NCBI GenBank assembly: GCA_000263395.1
Contig: AJXE01000011.1
Coordinates: 1-64,000, forward strand
Direction: 5' to 3'
Length of the DNA stretch: 64,000 bases
DNA from: Stutzerimonas stutzeri TS44
Lineage (GTDB): Bacteria; Pseudomonadota; Gammaproteobacteria; Pseudomonadales; Pseudomonadaceae
The position numbers were made by a program, and so were the translations under genes. Numbering within the stretch: position 1 is the stretch's first letter; every line of letters starts with the position of its first letter. Below the pieces are notes generated by a model. The model was given only the letters and a program-made list of their open reading frames with translations, did no database searches and had not been told where the DNA came from. Below, piece by piece: positions 47,144 to 55,700 of the stretch.

Positions 47144-48055
47144 ATGGCTAAGGGCAAGGACATATCGATGCGCCAGCTGCGCTATTTTATGGCGGCGGCG
47201 GAGGCGGGGCAGCTTTCCCAGGCAGCGGTAAAGGTGCACGTATCGCAATCGGCGATCACCGCTGCCGTTCTGCAGCTTGAACAGACGCTCGGCGTTCGGC
47301 TGTTCGATCGGCTGCCTTACGGCGTTACCCTGACCGCGGAAGGCCACAAGTTCGCTCAGCATGCGGGACACATTCTCGACACATTACAGGACGCGCTCAG
47401 CGAGCCGCTTTTTCTGAGCCATTCGATACAGGGGGTGATTCGCGTCGGAGCTTCTTACACGGTGCTCGGCTATTTTCTGCCGTCGCTGCTGGCGCGGTTC
47501 AAGCGGAGCTATCCGCAGGTGGAAATCGATCTGGTCGATATGAATCGGCCTGTCATCGAAGACGCCATCGCTGCGGGACGGCTGGATATGGGGCTTTCCA
47601 TCGTTTCCAATACCGAGAACCTGCAGCGTTTCGAGCATCAGGTGCTGATTCGCTCGCGACGCCAGTTGTGGCTCGCCAGCGAGCATCCGCTGATGCAGGC
47701 CTCGGTCATCACACTCGAAGACGTGGCGCGTCACCCTTATATTCTGCCCACGGTCGATGAAGGGGAGAGCTCCACCTATCGATATTGGAATTCTCGCAGC
47801 CTGGAGCCGAATGTGGCGTTCCGGACGTCTTCGATGGAAGGATTGCGGGGGCTGGTCGCCCACGGATTCGGTGTAACGATTCTTTCCGACATGCTCTATC
47901 GAGCGTGGTCGCTGGAAGGCAAGAAAATCGAGGCTCGGCCGTTGGTGGACGCTATCCCGCCCATGGAACTGGGCTTGACCTGGCGCCGCGAGACGGAGTT
48001 GCCGCAATCGGCTGAAGCGTTTCGCCAGTTCCTCATCATGGCGTGCGCATCCTGA
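47144..48055 (+). CDS. LysR-family transcriptional regulator
   Basis: A 303-aa regulator from MAKGKDISMRQLRYF. The N-terminal winged helix is RQLRYFMAAAEAGQLSQAAV with VHVSQSAITAAVLQLEQTLG. The effector domain begins near GVIRVGASYTVLGYFLPSLL. The protein ends at 48055. An alternative ATG 14 codons upstream is less likely. The gene is divergent from the AraC gene, with a 158-bp shared promoter region that holds both start signals. The target is unknown. The LysR gene next to damaged amidohydrolase and patatin genes suggests that its regulon has been lost in part. Confidence 0.9.
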   Translation: MAKGKDISMRQLRYFMAAAEAGQLSQAAVKVHVSQSAITAAVLQLEQTLGVRLFDRLPYGVTLTAEGHKFAQHAGHILDTLQDALSEPLFLSHSIQGVIRVGASYTVLGYFLPSLLARFKRSYPQVEIDLVDMNRPVIEDAIAAGRLDMGLSIVSNTENLQRFEHQVLIRSRRQLWLASEHPLMQASVITLEDVARHPYILPTVDEGESSTYRYWNSRSLEPNVAFRTSSMEGLRGLVAHGFGVTILSDMLYRAWSLEGKKIEARPLVDAIPPMELGLTWRRETELPQSAEAFRQFLIMACAS

Positions 48056-48072
48056 GTGATCCGCAAGTCGGC

Positions 48073-48530
48073 TCAACGCCAATATTGCTCAGATGCTGTC
48101 GCGATTAGATGACCTTGCTCTCGGCCGGCCTGCGCAGCGATGGCGCGCCGCGCCGGATTCAGAGGGTTCTTGCCCATCGCCGCGGCCGATGCGCTGTCCG
48201 GGCCGATAAGCTGGACGCGCGTCCCGTACTGCTCGAGTATCGCTATTTGCTTGGCCAGCGTGCGGCCAGGAATTCCACGGTTCGCGCCAAGGGGCGACAC
48301 AATGATCACCCCTGATGAACGCTCGACTAGATCGGCATTACTCGAGCTTCGTATTCCGCCATCCATATATTGCCGTCCGCCGATGTTAACGGGCGGCCAG
48401 ATACCAGCCACGGCACAGCTGGCGGCGACCGCATCGGCCAATTCCACGCCGGAATGTCGATCGAACATTCTGGTTTCGCCAGTCAGTGCATCGACAGCGA
48501 TGACGGCCAGAGGCGGCAGCGAGGGAAATT
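48073..48530 (-). pseudogene. Patatin-like phospholipase, C-terminal fragment
   Basis: From about 48530 downward the minus strand reads LPPLAVIAVDALTGETRMFD, then DAVAASCAVAGIWPPVNIGG and YMDGGIRSSSNADLV. The DGG(I) motif supplies the Asp of the Ser-Asp dyad of patatin lipases, but the GXSXG serine half is missing. About 150 residues remain. The 5' end is cut exactly where the oppositely oriented amidohydrolase fragment begins. It is non-functional. Confidence 0.82.
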
Positions 48531-49154
48531 GACCGCGCTGTAGGCCAGCTGGGCGCGCGGGGCGTCTGCGTAGGCGGGGCCAATTTCAATGGGCTGCAAG
48601 CGCATGACGAGCAGCTATTCCCGGTTTGGGAAAAGCTCTCTCAGCTTGACGTGCCGATCATGGTCCATGGCTTCAACCAGTCGATCTACTGGGGCGAAAA
48701 GCATACCGATGACAAATTCGAGACCACCTCGATCATTGGCGATTGCGTCGATGAGACATTGTTCTTCTGGTACCTGATCTGCGGCGGCGCGCTTGACGTA
48801 TTTCCTAACCTAAAAACCTACATCACCCACGCCGGCGGCATGGCGGTATTTCAGCTCGGCCGGCTGAGCGAGCTCAACCGCGCCATGGCGCCGGACAGCC
48901 GAAACAAGCGGCCATTGATGGAATACATGCCCAACTTCTATTTCGATCTGGATGTGCACGCCCCGGGCTTACGGCGCGGAGTAGTGGAAGTGGTCGGCGC
49001 GGATCGCCTGTTATACGGCACCAATTTCGGCGGCGCCTATGATCATGGTGACCTGACCCATGGCCTGGGTTTGTCCGAGGATGAACGCGAACGCATACGC
49101 AGCGGCAATGCCATCGAACTACTCAAGCTGGACGTCTCCGTGCCGGTCGTTTAA
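48523..49154 (+). pseudogene. Amidohydrolase (ACMSD-like), C-terminal part
   Basis: The open frame from about 48523 gives EIDRAVGQLGARGVCVGGAN, then VPIMVHGFNQSIYW with a metal-binding His, ITHAGGMAVFQLGRL with the second His, and VGADRLLYGTNFGGAYDH with the catalytic Asp region. This is the amidohydrolase-2 family (decarboxylase/hydrolase type). The N-terminal HxH metal motif, expected about 130 residues earlier, has been lost at the junction with the patatin fragment. GTG at 48651 could start a short product, but it lacks metal ligands. It ends 4 bp into the convergent DMT gene. Confidence 0.82.
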
Positions 49155-50047
49155 GGCACCGATGAGCCAGCGACGCGTCGCTGACTCATGTGTCCCAGGG
49201 CAATGCCGAACAGGATCAGCCCGCCTCCTAACGCGTGATAGAGGTGCAGCGTCTCGCCGAGTAGCGTGATTGCCAGCGTGGCCGTGAACAGCGGCACCAG
49301 ATTCATCAGCGCGGCGGTTTTCTCCGCACCCAGCGAGATGAGTCCGCGCATCCATAACCCAGGCGCCATGGCGGAGGCGAACAGGCCGGCGAAGAGCACC
49401 AATGGCAGATTGTCGTTGGTCAACGTAGCCGAAGGCGCCAGTAGAAAGGCCGGCACCAGAACCAACGTACCGCAAAGTATTTGCACATACAGCGACACCC
49501 ACGTGGGCAATGGAATTTGCCATCGCTTGACCAGCACGCAATAAAGCGCATAAGACAATGAAGCCATCAGCATCATGAACCCGCCTTTGCCCATGCCTTG
49601 GCGAAAGAGCGCAGCCAGGTCGCCAGTGCTGATCAACCAGGCCAGCCCGAGGAAGGATATGAGCGCGCCTGCAAGCGTTCCCGCCGTGGGCCTGGCGCGT
49701 AACAGCGTAATGGCTAACAGGACCGTCAGCATGGGCATGGTTGCCAGGATCAGGCCCATGGACGTAGCGGTGACGCTGTAAGCAGCGAAATAGGCCAGTG
49801 ACTGGTACAGCGACATACCAAGGCAACCTAGAACGATCAATTTTGCAAGATGTGCCCGAATAGTTCGCCGAACGTTCCAGGCCGTCGTCAACACGAAGGG
49901 TGTTATCACAACGGCTGCAACGACCCAGCGGTAGAACGAAATAGCTGAAGGGTCTATCAAGTCTACTGCCATTCGGTTCACCACGGTGCTGGCAGCCCAT
50001 ATCAGTGTGGCGAGCACTGGAAACAGCACATTCATCAAGCCGGGCAT
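49151..50047 (-). CDS. EamA/DMT-superfamily transporter
   Basis: A 298-aa protein with about ten membrane helices in two EamA repeats (LFPVLATLIWAASTVVNRMA to ALISFLGLAWLIST, and GGFMMLMASLSYALYCVLVK to GGGLILFGIALGHM). The start MPGLMNVLFP is chosen; ATG codons 13 codons upstream or 4 codons downstream are alternatives. Relatives export amino acids or small metabolites. The substrate here is unknown. It is convergent with the amidohydrolase fragment and in the same direction as the SDR upstream. Confidence 0.88.
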   Translation of the reverse strand: MPGLMNVLFPVLATLIWAASTVVNRMAVDLIDPSAISFYRWVVAAVVITPFVLTTAWNVRRTIRAHLAKLIVLGCLGMSLYQSLAYFAAYSVTATSMGLILATMPMLTVLLAITLLRARPTAGTLAGALISFLGLAWLISTGDLAALFRQGMGKGGFMMLMASLSYALYCVLVKRWQIPLPTWVSLYVQILCGTLVLVPAFLLAPSATLTNDNLPLVLFAGLFASAMAPGLWMRGLISLGAEKTAALMNLVPLFTATLAITLLGETLHLYHALGGGLILFGIALGHMSQRRVAGSSVP

Positions 50048-50156
50048 AAAGAGTCTAGTAGCTGGCAGTGCCAGCGACGCCGGCACATGCTCATTCCGAC
50101 GTGCCTGATAGCGAGCCAGTGGCCGACATAAGCTCGGCTAGTGCCTGGTCGCTTTG

Positions 50157-50999
50157 TTAGTTGCCAATATTTCGCGCCTTGATGGCGGCGGCGAAGTCGC
50201 GTTTGAGCGTAGGGAAGTATGCGATCTGCCCGCCCATGCCTCCGGCGATATCGATCGACGCGGCGCTGATGAAGCTCGCATACTCGCTGGCGAGGAACAA
50301 CACCATGCCTGAAACGTCTTCGGGCTTACCGTAACGGCCCACTGGCACAACCTTCATGACCATTTCGTCGAACTCTTCACGGCTCACGCCGGGCCCCATT
50401 TCCTTGTAGTGGCGATCCCATTGGCCTGTGTCGATCCAGCCCATGTTCAGGCTGTTCACCAGAATGTTTTCTTTCGCAAGCGACATTCCCAGCGATTTGG
50501 ATAGGGCAACGCAGGAGGCGCGGTTGATCACCGAGGGAATGCCGTCGGGCGTCGGAATGGTCCCCGCCAGCGCATTGATTTCGATGATGCGCCCCCAGTT
50601 CTGCTTGCGCATATGAGGCACCACAGCCTGAACGAAACGGAAATGCCCCATCTGCAAAACATTGGCGTGTTCGAGTATTGATTCAGGGGTGAGGGTGTCG
50701 ATATTGCCGCTACGGCCCTGGCCGGCGTTGTTCACCAGTACATCCACGCCGCCCCAAGTCTCGGCCACATTGTCTACAAAGCGACGCACGCCATCGGTAT
50801 CGGTCACGTCTACTGCGCATGCGATCACGCCAGCGGCTTTCTCGGCAAGCTCCTGGCCGGCTGCTTCCACGGCTTCCAGAGACCTCGCACAGATGGCGAC
50901 GCGCGCGCCTTCAGCGGCAAATGCGCGTGCGATGGCCAATCCGATGCCTCTAGAGGCGCCGGTAACGATGACGCGCTTGTCGCTTAGATCGATGTTCAT
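50157..50999 (-). CDS. SDR-fold protein with degenerate active site
   Basis: A 280-aa protein with a normal Rossmann start (TGASRGIG at 13-20, Arg-rich ICARS after strand 2, NNAG at 90-93). The catalytic tetrad is broken. The Ser position is Ala143 in EINALAGTIP, the Tyr position is Ser156 and the Lys position is Arg160 (PSVINRASC). Asn113 may remain. No frameshift is visible, and the rest of the fold, including the C-terminal LASEYASFISAASIDIAGGM, is intact. It may bind nucleotide without being a dehydrogenase, or act by another mechanism. It is divergent from the DUF1302 operon at 51375. Confidence 0.88.
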   Translation of the reverse strand: MNIDLSDKRVIVTGASRGIGLAIARAFAAEGARVAICARSLEAVEAAGQELAEKAAGVIACAVDVTDTDGVRRFVDNVAETWGGVDVLVNNAGQGRSGNIDTLTPESILEHANVLQMGHFRFVQAVVPHMRKQNWGRIIEINALAGTIPTPDGIPSVINRASCVALSKSLGMSLAKENILVNSLNMGWIDTGQWDRHYKEMGPGVSREEFDEMVMKVVPVGRYGKPEDVSGMVLFLASEYASFISAASIDIAGGMGGQIAYFPTLKRDFAAAIKARNIGN

Positions 51000-51374
51000 T
51001 TGATACCCGCCTCACGTTGAGCCGCCTGGTATACGAGCAAAGCGGCGTGTTCTTGCCAATTTCGGCTAATGAAATATTTCGCTGGAAGAAAAATGAACGA
51101 ATTTATGATAAATGTCCATTTTCAGGGCCGTAAGCCCGGATGTCAGGTATGAGTTTGACCCCAAACCTGATAGAAATTCTACATAGAGAATCTGAATCTC
51201 AGTGTGGAATTTCGGGAAAATTTCCGCTAGGGTTGCCCTAAGCATTGGGAGTTAGTCGGCCAATGCGGTTTATACGCATAGCGATCGAACGGTTTCGCCA
51301 GCGAAAAAAAGGCCTCTCAGGTGGAATACGTTTTGGTGTAAACCACTGAAAATAAAAATAAAAGGATCACAACG
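51000..51374. promoter_or_regulatory. Divergent promoter region of the DUF1302-RND operon
   Basis: About 375 bp, AT-richer than its surroundings, between the SDR gene (minus) and the DUF1302 copy 3 gene (plus). It contains an inverted repeat TCAGGT (51143-51148) / ACCTGA (51165-51170) and a near-palindrome GGAATTTC..AAATTTCC around 51202-51221, both candidate operators. There is no coding signal. The operon is likely regulated here. Confidence 0.5.
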
Positions 51375-53036
51375 ATGAAAGAATGCCGCCGCTTTAGATC
51401 TCAGCCCTCGCAGCTAACCGGCATCGCCTTGGCGGTCGCTATGCTCGGTGGCGCAGGAAACGCTTCCGCCATCGAAATTGATTTAGGTAACCCTGATTAT
51501 CGTCTGCGCTTCGACAACACGGTCCGATACAACCTGGGTGTTCGGATGGAGGATCAGGACGATCGCATCATGAACACGCCGACGACGGACGAGTCAGATG
51601 GCAAGTTCGATAAAGGCGATATCGTGACAAATCGCGTCGATCTGCTCACTGAGGTCGATTTTGCTTATAAGTATCTCTGGGGTGCTCGCCTAAGCGCGGC
51701 AGCATGGTATGACGACGCGTACAAGGATGGCACCGTCGAAAGCAATATTCCTGGCTACTCGACGAGCTACAACGGTGATAAATACAGCTCGGAAGTCGAT
51801 CGTTATGTGCATGGCCCTTCCGGCGAGATCCTCGACGCATTTATCTGGTCGAATTTCAACATTGGACCGGTGCCAGTTAACCTGAAGGTGGGTCGGCATA
51901 CCAACTACTGGGGCGAGGGCCTGTTGTTCGGTGCGCATGCCGTGTCTTATTCGCAGGCACCTAGCGACGGTGTGAAGGCCGTTACTAGTCCTGGCATCGA
52001 GACGAAAGAAGTGTTCTTGCCGGTGGGGCAGGTTTCGATCAAGGCCCAGCTGACCGATACCCTTTCGGTAGCGGTGCAGCAATTCTTCGAGTGGGACAAC
52101 ACTCGCATGCCCTATGGCGGTACCTATTTCGGACCAGCAGATCCTTTCTTCGAAGGGCCAGATCGCTTCCCGCTTGCGCCGGGCTTCAATCTTGAAAAGC
52201 GAAGCACCAAGCGCGGGCGCGACACTGCCAACTGGGGCGTGATGGGTAAACTCAACCTGGAACAGATCGAGTCAACGGTCGGCGCCTATTATCGCGAGTT
52301 CGATGACTATCAGCCTTGGCTCGCCCCCGAGCTGGTCGCTGCTCCCGATGGCTATTACCGACTCGTCCATCCTCGTGATGTGAAGCTGGCGGGACTGAGC
52401 TTTTCCCGTGTCTTTAACTCCGTAGCGGTGGGCATGGATCTTTCCTATCGCAAAAACGGTGCACTGAACGCTACAGGCGTAAGTCCTGTTGACGAAGAAG
52501 GCCCTCGCGGTAACACCATTCACTTCGTAGCCAACGCGGTATATGGCGTTCCACGTAACTTCATCGCGAACAACGCGACCCTAGTTGGCGAATTTGCCTA
52601 CAGCCATCTGGACAAGGTGACCAAGCACGAAGAGCTCTACAAGGGTGATGGCTACGCTGGGTGCCGTGACGCCAGAAGTTCAGCTCTTCCGGGAGGCAAA
52701 GAAGACGGCTGCTCAACTGATGACTACTACGCTGTCGCTGTGAACTATACCCCTCAATACCTTTCGATCTTCCCTTCTTGGGATCTTGAGGTTCCGCTGA
52801 CCGTCAACTATGGCATCAGCGGTAATGCCGCAAGCGCGGGTGGTGGCAGCGAAGGAGCTTTGGCATGGTCTGTAGGCGCGAAAATGACCTACATTCAGCG
52901 CCATGAATTCAGCCTACGTTACGCAGATACTTCCGCCCAGGAAAAGAATCTGCTCAACGGTGGGGTTGGCGGCAACGGTGCGGTGGGTACAACCGACCGC
53001 GGCTGGCTTGCGTTCACTTATAAAACCTCCTTCTAA
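51375..53036 (+). CDS. DUF1302 outer-membrane-type protein, copy 3
   Basis: A 553-aa protein with RBS AAAGGATCACAACG. The signal peptide (TGIALAVAMLGGAGNASA-IE) is cleaved before IEIDLGN. Conserved blocks are GNPDYRLRFDNTVRYNLGVR, ESDGKFDKGDIVTNRVDLL, VHGPSGEILDAFIW, GRHTNYWGEGLLFGAHAVSY and EVFLPVGQVSIKAQL. The C-terminus LAFTYKTSF ends in Phe like typical BAM-dependent barrels. It is the first gene of an operon with DUF1329, Ycf48-like and RND proteins. It has lower GC than copy 1. The likely place is the outer membrane and the substrate is unknown. Confidence 0.92.
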   Translation: MKECRRFRSQPSQLTGIALAVAMLGGAGNASAIEIDLGNPDYRLRFDNTVRYNLGVRMEDQDDRIMNTPTTDESDGKFDKGDIVTNRVDLLTEVDFAYKYLWGARLSAAAWYDDAYKDGTVESNIPGYSTSYNGDKYSSEVDRYVHGPSGEILDAFIWSNFNIGPVPVNLKVGRHTNYWGEGLLFGAHAVSYSQAPSDGVKAVTSPGIETKEVFLPVGQVSIKAQLTDTLSVAVQQFFEWDNTRMPYGGTYFGPADPFFEGPDRFPLAPGFNLEKRSTKRGRDTANWGVMGKLNLEQIESTVGAYYREFDDYQPWLAPELVAAPDGYYRLVHPRDVKLAGLSFSRVFNSVAVGMDLSYRKNGALNATGVSPVDEEGPRGNTIHFVANAVYGVPRNFIANNATLVGEFAYSHLDKVTKHEELYKGDGYAGCRDARSSALPGGKEDGCSTDDYYAVAVNYTPQYLSIFPSWDLEVPLTVNYGISGNAASAGGGSEGALAWSVGAKMTYIQRHEFSLRYADTSAQEKNLLNGGVGGNGAVGTTDRGWLAFTYKTSF

Positions 53037-53058
53037 AACATATAAAAAGGGGAACTCA

Positions 53059-54417
53059 ATGAAACTCCAAGTCGCTCTTGGTCTGATGCTCAGCGGTATT
53101 TCTTCCCTATCGATGGCTGCGGTCTCTGCCGAGGAAGCCGCAAAACTGGGCGATACGCTCACTCGCGTTGGCGCCATCGCAGCAGGTAACGAAGCAGGCA
53201 CCATCCCTGCCTATGAAGGCGGTCTGCGTACTGCGCCGCCGGGCTTCGAGCCCGACAGTGGTGTATGGGTCGATCCCTTCGCGAACGAAAAGCCCCTGTT
53301 TCGTATTACTGCCGAAAACATGGCCGAACACGCCGACAAGCTAAGTGATGGTCAGAAAGAGGTGCTCAAGCGCAACCCTGACTATTACATGGACATTTAC
53401 CCGACACATCGCACAGCTGCATATCCGGAAGAGGCGCTGCAGGCCACGGTGCGTAATGCGACCGAATGCGAAACCAAGAAGGACGGTTTGGCCGTAGAGA
53501 CCGACTGCCGGGGCGGTATTCCATTTCCGATTCCACAGACCGGCAATGAGGTGATGTGGAACCAATTGCTTCGCTATAACGATGGCAAGTTTGGTACCAC
53601 TACTTCAGCCTCTAATAGCTGGATCATTGACAGCAATGGCGGGGTTACTATGGCTTCGCAGCAAGCCACGTTCACCGAGCGACCTTTTTATCAAGTGGAT
53701 ATTGACGGCCGTGATCCGATGATGGCCTTTCGTACTTATTCGATAACCAAACAACCTGCCCGCAAAGCGGGTGAGTTAACCGGTCTTATCGATTACCTTG
53801 ATCCGACAGCGAAGCCGCGTCGTGCCTGGAGCTACACGCCAGGACAGCGCCGTGTGAAGCTGGCTCCCGAGTTTGCGTATGACACGCCTGTAGCAAGCAT
53901 GGGTGGTCTTGAGCTTTTCGATGAGCTGTTCATGTTCTCTGGTGTCCAAGATCGTTTCGATTTCAAACTTGTGGGAAAGAAGGAAATGTATATTCCTTAC
54001 AACTCCTACAAGTTTTATTTCGATTGCAAGGATCAGTTGCAGAAGGCGCATACGAACCCGGCATGCGAGCGTTGGGAGTTGCATAGGGTCTGGGAAGTCG
54101 AGGCTACGCTTAAGCCAGGTAAGCGCCACGTCTATAGCAAGCGTACTTATTATCTAGATGAAGATACTTACGGTGCAGGCCTTTATGATGCTTGGGATCA
54201 GGGTGGTAAATTGTACCGTGCCATGATGCTGGGTGGCGTGCAATTTTATGATCATGACATTCCATATATCGTCAAACATTCTATCTATGACTTCAATAAA
54301 GGTATGTATGGCGTGATCAACGATGCAATGAACGGCGGTTATCGTGTTATGACCGAGGCTCGTTCGGAGCGTGAGTTGAATCCGGAAGCGATTGTAATGA
54401 GGGAAACCCAGCGCTGA
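53059..54417 (+). CDS. DUF1329 exported protein paired with DUF1302 copy 3
   Basis: A 452-aa protein starting MKLQVALGLM, with AAAGGGGAACTCA upstream and only 22 bp after the DUF1302 stop. The signal peptide is cleaved near SLSMA-AVSAEE. Family blocks are GGIPFPIPQTGNEVMWNQLL, KPRRAWSYTPGQRRVKLAPE, DFKLVGKKEMYIPYNSYKF, ERWELHRVWEVEATLKPG and the terminal ETQR. It shares most blocks with the solitary copy at 11055. The probable role is as a periplasmic or outer-membrane carrier of a hydrophobic ligand, inferred from the predicted fold. Confidence 0.92.
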   Translation: MKLQVALGLMLSGISSLSMAAVSAEEAAKLGDTLTRVGAIAAGNEAGTIPAYEGGLRTAPPGFEPDSGVWVDPFANEKPLFRITAENMAEHADKLSDGQKEVLKRNPDYYMDIYPTHRTAAYPEEALQATVRNATECETKKDGLAVETDCRGGIPFPIPQTGNEVMWNQLLRYNDGKFGTTTSASNSWIIDSNGGVTMASQQATFTERPFYQVDIDGRDPMMAFRTYSITKQPARKAGELTGLIDYLDPTAKPRRAWSYTPGQRRVKLAPEFAYDTPVASMGGLELFDELFMFSGVQDRFDFKLVGKKEMYIPYNSYKFYFDCKDQLQKAHTNPACERWELHRVWEVEATLKPGKRHVYSKRTYYLDEDTYGAGLYDAWDQGGKLYRAMMLGGVQFYDHDIPYIVKHSIYDFNKGMYGVINDAMNGGYRVMTEARSERELNPEAIVMRETQR

Positions 54418-54426
54418 TCAATTGCG

Positions 54427-54455
54427 GGTCTGCACGTGCCTTGTAGGTGCAGACC
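54427..54455 (+). terminator. Hairpin between DUF1329 and the Ycf48-like gene
   Basis: A perfect 9-bp stem GGTCTGCAC / GTGCAGACC with an 11-nt loop, 9 bp after the DUF1329 stop. A strong T-run does not follow (next is TGCCGATCGGTTTTC). It may be a partial terminator or RNA-processing hairpin that sets different expression for the outer-membrane pair and the RND part. Confidence 0.5.
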
Positions 54456-54551
54456 TGCCGATCGGTTTTCATTCTAGGTTTGCAAGCGATGCTAAGTCAT
54501 GGCGACAGGCATCGTACGCATGCTTATCACGCTGGTTTGAGGATAAAAATA

Positions 54552-55691
54552 ATGATGTTCCCAGTCCCGCTTGCTACGCCAAAAGCCTCTCCGGCAACTA
54601 TCACCCGCTTCTCCGGGAAATGGTTAAGTGTGATGCTGTTGGTCCTGCTGATGCCGTTTGGTGTAAATGCGTCCATTGCGGGGGAGGGCATCGATCCCTT
54701 GCGCGAGCCATCGAAGCCGATCAGCGCTCCAGCGCCTCTTCTCGGTGTGGACCGCGCGGGTGATGTGCTTGTTGGCGTCGGGTTGCATGGCATGATCAAG
54801 CGCTCCACGGATGGGGGGACAACTTGGCAGCAAGTACAGAGTCCTGTTTCTACGGACTTGGTCCAGGTGCGTTTTCGTGACCCTATGAACGGATGGATCG
54901 TTGGTCACGATTCTGTGCTACTGAATACTACCGATGGTGGTCTGACCTGGTCCGTCCAACTCGACGGTCGCACGGTGCTTGCGCGGTTAAAGGCGTACTA
55001 CGGTGAGCGCGCGGAGCATGGCGTCGAGGGGGCTGCCGAGATGCTCCAGGAAGTGGAGTTCTCCATGAACACGTCGGCGACGCCCGATGTGCTGGCGTCA
55101 CCGTTTCTCGACGTCATGTTCAATGAGGACAAGGTTGGTTACGTCATTGGGGCATTCGGGCTGATCCTGAGAAGTACCGATGATGGTGCGACCTGGGATC
55201 CCTGGATCGAGCAAACCGACAATACCCGCCGTATGCACCTGTATGGCCTGGACGAACGCGACGACGTTTTCTATATCGTCGGCGAGCAGGGCTTGCTCAT
55301 GCGCCAGGACCCGCAGACTCAACAGTTCACAACGATCGAGACGCCTTACAACGGCACATACTTCGGTGTGCGTGCGCTTCCCAATCTGCTTCTGGCCTAT
55401 GGCCTGCGTGGAAATCTTTACGCGAGCAGGGATGATGGGGGGCAATGGCAGCAGATAGATACTGGCCTTAATGCAAGCCTGATCAGCGCAGTGGATGCGG
55501 GGCAGCAATTGATCATGGTCAGCCAGAGCGGGGCGATGATCGCCCTCGACAAGCTGAGCCTGAGCGTCACTCCTCTGCAAGCCTCACGCGTAGGCGAAGT
55601 GTTCGCAGCCAGCGGAACAGGACGAGATAGCGAGATGGTCGTGACTTTTTTCTCGGGTGCAAAACTCGTCGAAATAGCCAAGGCGAACTAA
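54552..55691 (+). CDS. Ycf48-like beta-propeller protein
   Basis: A 379-aa exported protein starting at MMFPVPL. The signal sequence/anchor is LSVMLLVLLMPFGVNA at about 28-44. The rest is a beta-propeller of the BNR/Ycf48 type, with repeats such as GMIKRSTDGGTTWQQ, SVLLNTTDGGLTWSV, GLILRSTDDGATWDPW and NLYASRDDGGQWQQ (S-x-D-G-G-x-T-W Asp-box motifs). In oxygenic phototrophs the Ycf48 fold helps photosystem II assembly. Here it sits before an RND gene, so it is probably an envelope adaptor. It is separated from the RND gene by 9 bp. Confidence 0.9.
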   Translation: MMFPVPLATPKASPATITRFSGKWLSVMLLVLLMPFGVNASIAGEGIDPLREPSKPISAPAPLLGVDRAGDVLVGVGLHGMIKRSTDGGTTWQQVQSPVSTDLVQVRFRDPMNGWIVGHDSVLLNTTDGGLTWSVQLDGRTVLARLKAYYGERAEHGVEGAAEMLQEVEFSMNTSATPDVLASPFLDVMFNEDKVGYVIGAFGLILRSTDDGATWDPWIEQTDNTRRMHLYGLDERDDVFYIVGEQGLLMRQDPQTQQFTTIETPYNGTYFGVRALPNLLLAYGLRGNLYASRDDGGQWQQIDTGLNASLISAVDAGQQLIMVSQSGAMIALDKLSLSVTPLQASRVGEVFAASGTGRDSEMVVTFFSGAKLVEIAKAN

Positions 55692-55700
55692 TAACGCGGC

